This document shows, piece by piece, positions 1 through 6,375 of a stretch of 19,193 nt of DNA. The stretch is from positions 1 through 19,193 of the forward strand of contig CALHCK010000158.1 of assembly GCA_937936695.1 (NCBI GenBank), read 5' to 3'. Both the position numbers and the translations under genes were made by a program. The notes beneath the pieces were generated by a model that saw only the letters and a program-made list of their open reading frames with translations, ran no database searches and was not told the DNA's origin. How positions within the stretch are numbered: position 1 is the stretch's first letter; each line of letters opens with the position of its first letter. Source of the DNA: an uncultured Polaribacter sp. GTDB lineage: Bacteria; Bacteroidota; Bacteroidia; Flavobacteriales; Flavobacteriaceae.

Positions 1-83
1 AGTTTAACTTTAGCAAAGCGTTTACGTAAATCAGATGCTAATAATTTGTTATGATCTTCGTTTTTATTGAAGTTTAAATCCAT
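1..83 (-). CDS. Acyl-CoA carboxylase beta subunit (carboxyltransferase), N-terminal fragment
   Basis: Only the first 27 codons are present; the gene runs off the left edge. The start is the ATG at 83-81 and the peptide begins MDLNFNKNEDHNKLLASDLR, followed by RKRFAKVKL. From memory this matches the N-terminus of flavobacterial acyl-CoA (propionyl/methylmalonyl-CoA type) carboxylase carboxyltransferase subunits, where a lysine-rich AKVKLGGGEKR-like stretch precedes the crotonase-like core. Those enzymes transfer CO2 from carboxybiotin to an acyl-CoA in the cytoplasm. No catalytic residue lies in the visible part, so the call rests on N-terminal resemblance alone. The gene is divergent from the NUDIX gene, across 261 nt. 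Confidence 0.5.
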   Translation of the reverse strand, partial: MDLNFNKNEDHNKLLASDLRKRFAKVK

Positions 84-344
84 AGAAAGGTATTTCTTAT
101 TTTAAAACAAAATTAAGAAATAATCTTTTGAAAGAACCCATAGAAAATACAGTATTGTAAAAGTTTTTTCACAAAAGAATAAACAAATTAAGTAGTGTTA
201 ATAATTAATAGAAAGCTATACTTTTAAAAGTTTGGGAACTTTATTTTTTTTGATTTTAATATAAATTTCTACAAAATAGATAGATTGTAATAAATATTAA
301 TCAATAAAAATTACCTTTATAGCGTATAATAGTAATGTATAAAG

Positions 345-929
345 ATGAGTAATAAAGTAACCAATGTAACATCTACAGTAATATCTAATATTTGGGCAAA
401 ATTAGAGCAAGTAAGTTTCGATTTTATGTTTAAAAACGGAAAAACGGAACGTTTAACGCACGAAGTGTATGGTAAGGCAGATGGCGTAGCGGTTTTATTA
501 TACAATCCAAAAACTAAAAATGTAGTACTCTCTAAACAATTTAGAATGCCTATACATGTTGCGGGTGTTAATAATGGTTTTTCTGTAGAGGTTTGTGGTG
601 GTTCTATTGATGCAGGCGAGGCTCCAGAAAAAAGTGTTATTAGAGAAACCAAAGAAGAAATTGGTTACTCAGTTTCTAATCTACAAAAAGTTAGTACTTT
701 GTTTTTATCTCCAGGATTAATTAGAGAGCAAGTACATTTATACGTAGTCGCATATTCTAACGAAGATAAAATTGATGCTGGTGGAGGTTTGGCTAGTGAG
801 AGCGAAGAAATAGAAGTTTTAGAAATACCATTTAACAAAGCATTAGATATGATTAAGAATCAAGAAATTATTGATGCAAGAACTATTATTTTATTACAAC
901 ACGTGCTTATTAATAAATTGATAGCTTAA
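345..929 (+). CDS. nudK: NUDIX hydrolase, NudK-like (GDP-mannose pyrophosphatase family)
   Basis: This 194-residue cytoplasmic NUDIX hydrolase has a complete Nudix box at residues 86-108: G86, E92, R100-E101, E104-E105, G107. The hydrophobic position after RE is Thr, which is slightly unusual. The C-terminal part (AGGG, then EEIEVLEIPF and ALDMIKNQEI) closely follows E. coli NudK, which is 191 residues long and cleaves GDP-mannose to GMP and mannose-1-phosphate. The ADP-ribose/GDP-mannose pyrophosphatase group shares this architecture, so the substrate is inferred rather than seen. The start fits the family N-terminus. The next gene begins 33 nt downstream in the same direction and is probably co-transcribed. 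No convincing promoter was found upstream. Confidence 0.85.
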   Translation: MSNKVTNVTSTVISNIWAKLEQVSFDFMFKNGKTERLTHEVYGKADGVAVLLYNPKTKNVVLSKQFRMPIHVAGVNNGFSVEVCGGSIDAGEAPEKSVIRETKEEIGYSVSNLQKVSTLFLSPGLIREQVHLYVVAYSNEDKIDAGGGLASESEEIEVLEIPFNKALDMIKNQEIIDARTIILLQHVLINKLIA

Positions 930-962
930 TTATTTGAAAATAGATTGTAAAAAGCATTTATC

Positions 963-2648
963 ATGATAAAAAATTATTGGAAAAAGGGAACAAAACAAAA
1001 AATAAAAATACTACTGTTTAGTATTGTTTTACTGGCAGTATTACTTTTTTTTAGAGATAACTACCAGCCTTTTTTATTAATGATAAGAAAGTATGTGTTT
1101 ATTGCTTTGTTGTGTGCAATAGTTTTGTTTTTAGGGATTAAAGGACTTATAAAACCTATTGGAATTGCAAAAAAAATAGGTGTTTTAATTTTTGTACCAC
1201 TCTTTTTAGGAGCTGTTTATTATTTAGGATGGACGCTTAAGTTTTACGATTATATGCAAATGTATAATGTATTTAATAATCTTAATAAAATAGAAATTGT
1301 AGAGCTACCATTAACACAAAATGAAAGAATACAGCCATTAAGAAATATTTTTTCTATGGCTAATGAGTCAGTTTCACAAACCAAAGATGTTTCTTTACCC
1401 CATGTGGTTAGAGTAGATGGAAGAAACCAATGGACAATGGCAATTCAGCCAACAGAAAAATATGTTTGGCAAGGAATAAAAGACAATATAGAAGAGGTGT
1501 TTTCAGTATCTAGTACTACACCATTTCCTAGATTTTCTAACGAAAATAGAATACCAGTTACTTTTTCTATTGGAGAGTCTTTAAAATTTAGTAGAAATAC
1601 TTACAATGCAGTTGTGCAACGTTTAAACCCTTGGATGTTGTTTAATTATGAGCCAAGTGATGTTTTTTATATGAAAAATGATGCTGGATCTTGGGTGCAA
1701 GTAGTAAGTTTGATAAAGTGGAAAGGTTTCTTTTTTCCGTATCCGTCTTTTGGAGGTGTCATGGTTATAGAAAGCGGTACACATAATTTTAAAGATTATA
1801 TAGAAAGAATTGCAATAGGAAAAGGAACTTATATTTCGCCTAAAAACATTAAAAACCATCCGTATTTAACAAAGCAAAATACGTTATCAGAAAAAGTATC
1901 TCGTTTACAAGCAGAGAGTTTGAAGTTTTTGGCAGGATTTTCAGACCCGTTGCCTTGGAATATGAAAACAGCAGTAAAAATTCCATATTTATCAGAAGAC
2001 CAAAATCAACAACCTTTTGTTACCGATTTTAATTTTTCTAAAACTAAAATTGGTGCCTATAGTGGTTTGTATCATTGGTTTGGTTTAGAGCCAGTAGGTA
2101 ATGAAAGAACTAGTTTAACTTTTAGTGTTTTTATTCCTGCAGATGGTTCTAATGCGTTGTATTATTATGATCATGCTTCAAAAAAACAAGGGTATGCAGG
2201 TGTATCTGCAATGCCTTTAAAAGTCATAGAATCTAGAAAAGAGTATGATTGGTCTGCCAACAAACCTGTAGAATTTAGGCCATATATAAAAGAACTTGCT
2301 GGTAGAAAAAGATTGTTTTTTTTAAGTACTATTTCTGCCATAAAAAAAGAAAACGCTCAGTTTGATGGAGCTGCAACACCAGATTTAGCAATTGTAGATA
2401 GTGAATATAGAGATGTAGTTTGGGTAGATCCAAAACATCCTAGTAAGTGGAACGAAGAGGTGTATAACCAGCTAAACGAAGCGTGGAGAAGTAGTGAAGG
2501 AGAAAATGTATATTTTGTAAAACAAAAAACTATTTTAGAAAGTAATAAAGAAATATTAGACTCTATAAAACTTCTAGCTACTCAAAAAAGCGACTTACTT
2601 AAAATACAAGAACTACAAAAGAAAATAGATTCTATTAAGTTAAACTAA
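963..2648 (+). CDS. Unrecognised membrane-anchored protein with three N-terminal helices
   Basis: I do not recognise this 561-residue protein. Residues 1-14 are strongly basic. Three hydrophobic segments follow at about 15-30, 44-60 and 72-90, then some 470 residues of soluble sequence rich in aromatic and Pro/Gly turns (for example FPYPSFGG and SGLYHWFGLEP). The last ~40 residues are charged and look coiled-coil (KEILDSIKLL, LLKIQELQKKIDSIK). Basic residues before helix 1 suggest a cytoplasmic N-terminus, so with three helices the large domain would face the periplasm; this is inference. No catalytic motif, lipobox or metal site was seen. Codon use matches the neighbours. It follows the NUDIX gene by 33 nt and nothing convincing terminates transcription between them. 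Confidence 0.8.
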   Translation: MIKNYWKKGTKQKIKILLFSIVLLAVLLFFRDNYQPFLLMIRKYVFIALLCAIVLFLGIKGLIKPIGIAKKIGVLIFVPLFLGAVYYLGWTLKFYDYMQMYNVFNNLNKIEIVELPLTQNERIQPLRNIFSMANESVSQTKDVSLPHVVRVDGRNQWTMAIQPTEKYVWQGIKDNIEEVFSVSSTTPFPRFSNENRIPVTFSIGESLKFSRNTYNAVVQRLNPWMLFNYEPSDVFYMKNDAGSWVQVVSLIKWKGFFFPYPSFGGVMVIESGTHNFKDYIERIAIGKGTYISPKNIKNHPYLTKQNTLSEKVSRLQAESLKFLAGFSDPLPWNMKTAVKIPYLSEDQNQQPFVTDFNFSKTKIGAYSGLYHWFGLEPVGNERTSLTFSVFIPADGSNALYYYDHASKKQGYAGVSAMPLKVIESRKEYDWSANKPVEFRPYIKELAGRKRLFFLSTISAIKKENAQFDGAATPDLAIVDSEYRDVVWVDPKHPSKWNEEVYNQLNEAWRSSEGENVYFVKQKTILESNKEILDSIKLLATQKSDLLKIQELQKKIDSIKLN

Positions 2649-2694
2649 CTACACTTTAAATATTACTGTTATTAATTAAATTAGATTCTTTTAA

Positions 2695-2718
2695 TTTCCT
2701 TGGATTTATTTTCCTTGG
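2695..2718 (+). repeat. Tandem direct repeat TTTCCTTGG upstream of the OsmC gene
   Basis: TTTCCTTGG occurs exactly twice, at 2695-2703 and 2710-2718, with start-to-start spacing of 15 nt. The second copy contains the TTG of the predicted -33 element of the OsmC promoter. Two exact 9-mers at this spacing beside a promoter could be a transcription-factor site. I did not notice another copy in the window. Confidence 0.45.
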
Positions 2719-2745
2719 TAAATACTTTTTTATTTTGTAGATTTG
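2715..2745 (+). promoter_or_regulatory. Bacteroidota-type promoter for the OsmC-azoR pair
   Basis: TTG at 2715-2717 is followed after 20 nt by TAGATTTG at 2738-2745. This is a perfect match to the TAnnTTTG -7 element used by the Bacteroidota primary sigma factor, with spacing in the known range. Transcription would start near 2750, about 40 nt before the OsmC ATG at 2794. This is the best promoter match seen in the window. Confidence 0.6.
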
Positions 2746-2793
2746 CTAAACATTAAAATAATTCTGTAAAACATTACAGATAATAGTAGCAAA

Positions 2794-3207
2794 ATGGCAA
2801 AAGGTAAACATGCCGAAGTAGTTTTAACAAACAAAAACTATTTAGCAGAAGTAAAAACAAGGAATCATTTTTTAACAATAGATCAACCTACAACTTCTGG
2901 AGGAGGAGATAACGGACCAACACCTGTAGAGTATTTATTAAGTGCAATAGGTGGGTGTGTAGCTATTACTTTACGTGTATATGCAGAAAAAAAAGGATGG
3001 AACGTTGGTAAAATAGCTGTAAATGTTACCCAGAAAGAAGTGCTTACCCAAGAGGGAGTTAAAAAGTGGTTAGAAGAAGAAATTTCTTTTGAAAACAAAA
3101 TTACTGAAGAGCAAGAGAGAAGATTACTTTTTATGGCAGGTAAATGTCCTGTTGCGCAAATGATTAAAGGAGAAACAAAAATAGAAACAACAATTTTTAA
3201 AAAATAA
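2794..3207 (+). CDS. OsmC family protein (peroxide-reducing)
   Basis: This 137-residue protein has the OsmC/Ohr fold signature: a Gly-rich loop, then GPTPVEYLLSAIGGC with Glu46 and Cys55, and the second cysteine in GKCPVAQ (Cys118). In OsmC/Ohr enzymes these two cysteines form the redox pair that reduces organic hydroperoxides using dithiols; both are present, so activity is plausible. The length is typical of short OsmC/YhfA-type members, and the substrate cannot be read from sequence. It is the first gene of a two-gene unit: azoR starts 4 nt after its stop codon. It has its own strong promoter with an upstream direct repeat, suggesting stress-responsive control. Confidence 0.88.
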   Translation: MAKGKHAEVVLTNKNYLAEVKTRNHFLTIDQPTTSGGGDNGPTPVEYLLSAIGGCVAITLRVYAEKKGWNVGKIAVNVTQKEVLTQEGVKKWLEEEISFENKITEEQERRLLFMAGKCPVAQMIKGETKIETTIFKK

Positions 3208-3211
3208 GAAA

Positions 3212-3793
3212 ATGAAAATAGTAAACATTAATGCAAGTAGTAATAAAACAAGTTCTTTATCTACTGCTTACGCAGAAAAATTAGTAGCTAAATTAGTGAG
3301 TAAAAATAGTGGTGCAACTGTAAAAACAAGACATACAACATTTGATAAAACTCCTTTTATAGATGATGCTATTTTAGACGGTTTATTTGTTAATGGAGAA
3401 AGAACAGCAGCGCAAAAAGAAGCTTTAAAATTCTCTGACGAATTAACAAACGAATTAATAGAGTCTGATGTGTTAGTAATTGGTACGCCTATTTACAATT
3501 TTTCTGTACCAGCATCATTAAAAGCATATTTTGATTTGATAGCGAGAGCAGGATTAACATTTAAATATGGAGAACAAGGACCTGTTGGATTATTAGAAAA
3601 TAAAAAAGCTTATGTTGTAATTACTTCTGGAGGTGTTAAAGTAGGTAGTGAAGCAGATTTTGCAGGAAACTATATAAAACAGTTTTTAGGGTTTTTAGGA
3701 ATTACAGATGTAGAGTTTATACCGTTAGATTTATTAATGTTTGATAGTGAAACTAAAATAGCTGAAGCAGACAAGCAAATAGCTGAATTATAG
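3212..3793 (+). CDS. azoR: FMN-dependent NADH:quinone/azo oxidoreductase, AzoR type
   Basis: This 193-residue flavodoxin-fold reductase has the AzoR hallmark GTPIYNFSVPASLKAYFD at residues 91-108 followed by ARAGLTFKY, nearly as in E. coli AzoR. The N-terminal ASSNKTSS loop is in the FMN-phosphate position and the GPVGLL stretch follows near 123-128. AzoR enzymes are soluble homodimers that reduce quinones and azo compounds by two electrons and so protect against electrophile stress. The gene follows the OsmC gene by 4 nt and is followed by a hairpin terminator, so the two form one transcript. Pairing with a peroxide-handling OsmC and a nearby MarR regulator fits a thiol/electrophile response. 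The physiological substrate is not known from sequence. Confidence 0.88.
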   Translation: MKIVNINASSNKTSSLSTAYAEKLVAKLVSKNSGATVKTRHTTFDKTPFIDDAILDGLFVNGERTAAQKEALKFSDELTNELIESDVLVIGTPIYNFSVPASLKAYFDLIARAGLTFKYGEQGPVGLLENKKAYVVITSGGVKVGSEADFAGNYIKQFLGFLGITDVEFIPLDLLMFDSETKIAEADKQIAEL

Positions 3794-3819
3794 TAAATAA
3801 TATATAAAAGCAATCATAT

Positions 3820-3867
3820 AAATTATCATAAAATCAGTAATATTTTACGCTGGTTTTATGATAATTT
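3820..3867 (+). terminator. Long hairpin, probable terminator after azoR
   Basis: The arm at 3820-3837 pairs with 3850-3867 along 18 bp (one G-U pair) with a 12-nt loop. It lies 27 nt after the azoR stop codon. The following sequence is AT-rich but has no long T run, so termination efficiency is uncertain. A regulatory site is the alternative. Confidence 0.6.
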
Positions 3868-3904
3868 TAAATAAATAATTATTAGTTACATCAAAAAAAC
3901 AAAC

Positions 3905-3926
3905 AGATTAAATATTTGGTAAATCT
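3905..3926. promoter_or_regulatory. Imperfect 22-bp dyad over a promoter-like box, possible MarR operator
   Basis: The segment reads AGATT, a 12-nt centre, then AATCT. Of 22 positions, 14 equal the reverse complement. It contains AATATTTG, one mismatch from TAnnTTTG, and lies about 47 nt upstream of the MarR start codon. MarR proteins commonly bind ~20-bp dyads over their own promoters. No good -33 element accompanies it, so this is tentative. Confidence 0.25.
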
Positions 3927-3972
3927 ATAGAATCAATTGCATCAAAAAATAGTAATAGTAGAATAATAGTAT

Positions 3973-4410
3973 ATGGGAGATATTTCTAAAGACATAAATA
4001 GTACATTTAAAGACAATAAAATAAAGGCTTTAATTAATTTAAAATACACGTCTAATTGGTTAAGAAGTATAGAAAACGATTTTTTTAAACCTTACGGAAT
4101 CTCTCCACAACAATACAACATTTTAAGAATACTACGTGGTGCAAAAACAAAAATTAAGGCGCAAGTTGTAAAAGAAAGAATGATAGAAAGAGCCCCAAAT
4201 GCTACGCGCTTAATGGATAAATTATTTGATAAAAAGTTTATACAAAGAGAACGTTGCGAGCATGATAGAAGAGTTGTTTATGTTGAAATAACTAAAGCGG
4301 GTTTAGACCTTTTATCAATTTTAGATAAAAACAAAAACATCTCTTTTTTAGAAAAACTAACAGAAGAAGAAGCTATTACATTAAGCAATATTTTAGATAA
4401 AATTAGATAG
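3973..4410 (+). CDS. MarR family transcriptional regulator
   Basis: This 145-residue winged-helix protein has the MarR layout: an N-terminal dimerisation helix, YGISPQQYNILRILRGA leading into the helix-turn-helix, a recognition helix around 72-88 (ERAPNATRLMDKLFDKKFI) and the wing EHDRRVVYVEIT ending in the typical ITKAG. The DRR of the wing (98-100) is a family hallmark. There is a single cysteine, Cys95, next to the wing. The two pirin genes follow at 27 and 14 nt, so they are probably co-transcribed with it. The upstream OsmC-azoR pair is separated by a terminator but is a plausible target. Effector and target promoters are inferred. The ATG is preceded by a 180-nt gap carrying an imperfect dyad. 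Confidence 0.88.
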   Translation: MGDISKDINSTFKDNKIKALINLKYTSNWLRSIENDFFKPYGISPQQYNILRILRGAKTKIKAQVVKERMIERAPNATRLMDKLFDKKFIQRERCEHDRRVVYVEITKAGLDLLSILDKNKNISFLEKLTEEEAITLSNILDKIR

Positions 4411-4437
4411 CAATTCTAATAAAAAAATAATTTAACG

Positions 4438-5307
4438 ATGACGTCCTATAGAGCTATTCAAAAAAAAGTAACAAGTCCTCTTGTAAATATGGGGCCAATA
4501 AAATTACGTCAACCACTACCAACACAAGGAGTAGAAAACGTAGATCCTTTTTTGTTATTACATCATTACGGACCTTATGCAATATCAGAATTTAACAATC
4601 CGTTTGATTTAGGTCCGCATCCGCATAGAGGTTTTGAACCCATTACTTTATTGTTTAAAGGAGAACAATTACATAGAGATTCTTTAGGAAATGAAATGGT
4701 TGTAAAAGCTGGTGGAGTTCAGTGGACAACAGCAGGTAGAGGCATCATTCATTCTGAAGCTCCTACAAAAGAATTTGTTAAAAAAGGTGGCGATTTAGAA
4801 GGGATACAGTTGTGGCTTAATTTGCCTGCTAAGTATAAAATGATGACTCCTAATTATCAACATTTAGAAGATGCACAAATACCCAAATTATTTTCTGATG
4901 ATAAAAGCATTCAGTTAAATATTGTGGCAGGACATCAACAAGAAATTCAAGGTAATATTACTACACAAACTCCTGTTAATGTTTTTACAGGAAATGCTTT
5001 AAAAAGTGGAAGTATAAGTATAGAAATTCCTGAAGAACATGAATCTTTAGTTTACCTATTAGAAGGCACAATAGTTGTAAATGATACAGATACTTTAGAA
5101 AAAGGAAAAGACCAAATGGTAACTTTTAAAAAAGAAGGAAAAAATGTAAAAATTACAGCACATGCTAATAGTGTATTTTTAATTTTATCAGGAGCACCTA
5201 TTAAAGAAAAAGTAACACAATACGGACCTTATGTTATGAATACGCAAACAGAAATTTTAGAAGCGATGCGAGATTATCAACAAGGTAAAATGGGACACTT
5301 GTATTAA
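4438..5307 (+). CDS. Pirin family protein (bicupin), long form
   Basis: This 289-residue protein is a two-domain cupin of the pirin family. The N-terminal cupin shows the metal site: His61 and His63 in GPHPHRGFE, then His105 and Glu107 in GIIHSEAP, the same His-His-His-Glu set that binds Fe in human pirin. A pirin C-terminal domain follows (VYLLEGTIVV near 205-215, and SVFLILSGAPIKE). Pirins include quercetin 2,3-dioxygenases and redox-sensing regulatory proteins; which applies here is unknown. There is no signal peptide, so it should be cytoplasmic. It sits 27 nt after marR and 14 nt before a second pirin, suggesting induction with the regulator. Confidence 0.9.
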   Translation: MTSYRAIQKKVTSPLVNMGPIKLRQPLPTQGVENVDPFLLLHHYGPYAISEFNNPFDLGPHPHRGFEPITLLFKGEQLHRDSLGNEMVVKAGGVQWTTAGRGIIHSEAPTKEFVKKGGDLEGIQLWLNLPAKYKMMTPNYQHLEDAQIPKLFSDDKSIQLNIVAGHQQEIQGNITTQTPVNVFTGNALKSGSISIEIPEEHESLVYLLEGTIVVNDTDTLEKGKDQMVTFKKEGKNVKITAHANSVFLILSGAPIKEKVTQYGPYVMNTQTEILEAMRDYQQGKMGHLY

Positions 5308-5321
5308 AAAATAAAAGCAAC

Positions 5322-6029
5322 ATGAAACAAATTTTACACAAAGCAGACTCTAGAGGTCTTGCAAACCATGGTTGGTTAAAATCATATCATACATTTAGTT
5401 TTGCTAGTTATCAGAACATAGAAAGAATGAATTTTGGTAAGCTTCGTGTTTTAAATGATGATTTTGTACAGCCTTCAATGGGGTTTGGAACGCATCCTCA
5501 TAAAAACATGGAAATTATTTCAATTCCTATCACAGGAGCCTTGTCTCATAAAGATAGTATGGACAATAAACGCTCTATAGAAGTAGGAGAAGTACAGGTA
5601 ATGAGCGCAGGTACAGGAATAACACATTCTGAGTTTAATGATAGCAAAACAGCAGCTACTAATTTTTTGCAAATTTGGATTCTTCCAGAGGCAGAAGAAG
5701 TAACACCTTATTACAATCAAAAGTTTTTTAATGAAGCAGATAGAAAAAATAAATTTCAAACATTAGTTTCTCCTAAAACTAACTTAGTAGCTGGTTCTTT
5801 ACCTATACATCAGCAAGCATATATTGCCATGATAGATTTAGATATTGCTATAGAAACAACATATTCATTAAAAAATGGAGCATATTTTTTCTTAATTGCT
5901 GGTAATGTAAAAATAGAAGATATTGTTTTAGATGAAAGAGATGCTGTGGGTATTTGGGACATAAAAGAGGTTGTTGTAAAAGCTATAAAACCAAGTAAAT
6001 TACTTGTTATTGATGTGCCAATGCAATAA
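5322..6029 (+). CDS. Pirin family protein, YhhW-like (quercetin 2,3-dioxygenase type)
   Basis: This 235-residue pirin begins with the YhhW-type N-terminus (HGWLKSYHTFSFASY), goes on to GTHPHKNMEIISIPITG and then SAGTGITHSEFN. The metal ligands His58, His60, His102 and Glu104 are all present. E. coli YhhW has similar length and shows quercetin 2,3-dioxygenase activity in vitro; the natural substrate is unknown. It is a different pirin subclass from its upstream neighbour, so the pair is not a recent tandem duplication. The gene is the last of the marR-pirin-pirin unit and is followed after 21 nt by a strong terminator hairpin. Confidence 0.9.
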   Translation: MKQILHKADSRGLANHGWLKSYHTFSFASYQNIERMNFGKLRVLNDDFVQPSMGFGTHPHKNMEIISIPITGALSHKDSMDNKRSIEVGEVQVMSAGTGITHSEFNDSKTAATNFLQIWILPEAEEVTPYYNQKFFNEADRKNKFQTLVSPKTNLVAGSLPIHQQAYIAMIDLDIAIETTYSLKNGAYFFLIAGNVKIEDIVLDERDAVGIWDIKEVVVKAIKPSKLLVIDVPMQ

Positions 6030-6050
6030 TTGAAACGCCATAATTTAATT

Positions 6051-6086
6051 AAAGTATTTTCTGTAAAAGAGAATACTTTTTTATTT
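6051..6086 (+). terminator. Intrinsic terminator after the pirin genes
   Basis: A 12-bp stem (6051-6062 with 6068-6079, one G-U pair) with a 5-nt loop GTAAA is followed directly by the T-rich tract TTTTATTTTG. It lies 21 nt after the second pirin stop codon. Stem, loop and T tract are those of a classic Rho-independent terminator. Confidence 0.8.
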
Positions 6087-6375
6087 TGTATTAAAAAAAA
6101 GTTTACATTTGATTTACTTATGATAGGTTAAATGTTAAGTTTCACTTATTCTGAATATAACTTTTTAAGGAAGCATAAAGGTTGTATCACATTTAAGAAA
6201 TGTATCAGAAAAATTAGGTTAACTTCCACAATACTGCAATTAAATTCTTTACAAAACCTCAGACTTAGAGGAGTGTTTTTAGAATTACGCGTTTAATATT
6301 TTCTTCAATTTAGGTTATATAAGCTCTAGCTATAAGATAGCAAAGGAGTTTTGTTTATAATTTTTATTGAAAAAA
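6087..6375 (+). other. Long leader region of the polyamine operon
   Basis: About 290 nt lie between the pirin terminator and the arginine decarboxylase start codon. No TAnnTTTG element with a good -33 partner was found. The region holds a 54-codon ORF at 6132-6296 (see the next entry) and small dyads, for example GCTATAAGATAGC near 6328-6343, none strong enough to name. It may be a regulated 5' leader. Confidence 0.35.
6132..6296 (+). CDS. Possible 54-residue Arg-rich leader peptide upstream of arginine decarboxylase
   Basis: ATG at 6132 opens 54 sense codons ending with TAA at 6294-6296, 79 nt before the arginine decarboxylase ATG. The peptide is basic and carries six arginines, each preceded by Leu or Ile (LRK, IRK, IRL, LRL, LRG, LRV). 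It uses codons that are uncommon in neighbouring genes (AGG twice, CGC, CTG, CTC). Unlike its neighbours, this could mean a chance ORF, a decayed gene or an arginine-sensing leader. No homologue is recognised. In DNA this AT-rich, 54 open codons is uncommon but well within chance for a region of this size. Confidence 0.2.
   Translation: MLSFTYSEYNFLRKHKGCITFKKCIRKIRLTSTILQLNSLQNLRLRGVFLELRV

Noticed and set aside
108..115. Minus-strand TAATTTTG, a perfect -7 box for the left-edge gene
   Set aside because: No TTG partner lies 17-23 nt upstream on that strand, so it is not called.
220..252. Palindrome ACTTTTAAAAGT and a hairpin AAAGTT/AACTTT followed by a T run
   Set aside because: The stem is only 6 bp of A/T-rich pairs and no gene upstream on the plus strand needs a terminator; likely chance in AT-rich DNA.
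312..319. TACCTTTA as a -7 box for the NUDIX gene
   Set aside because: One mismatch and the nearest TTG is 24 nt away, outside the usual spacing.
2670..2698. AT-only inverted repeat after the 561-residue gene as a terminator
   Set aside because: About 7 bp of A-T pairs with a long loop would be unstable.
6367..6375. TTG start for the arginine decarboxylase, three codons upstream
   Set aside because: The ATG at 6376 is the normal start codon and nothing favours TTG.
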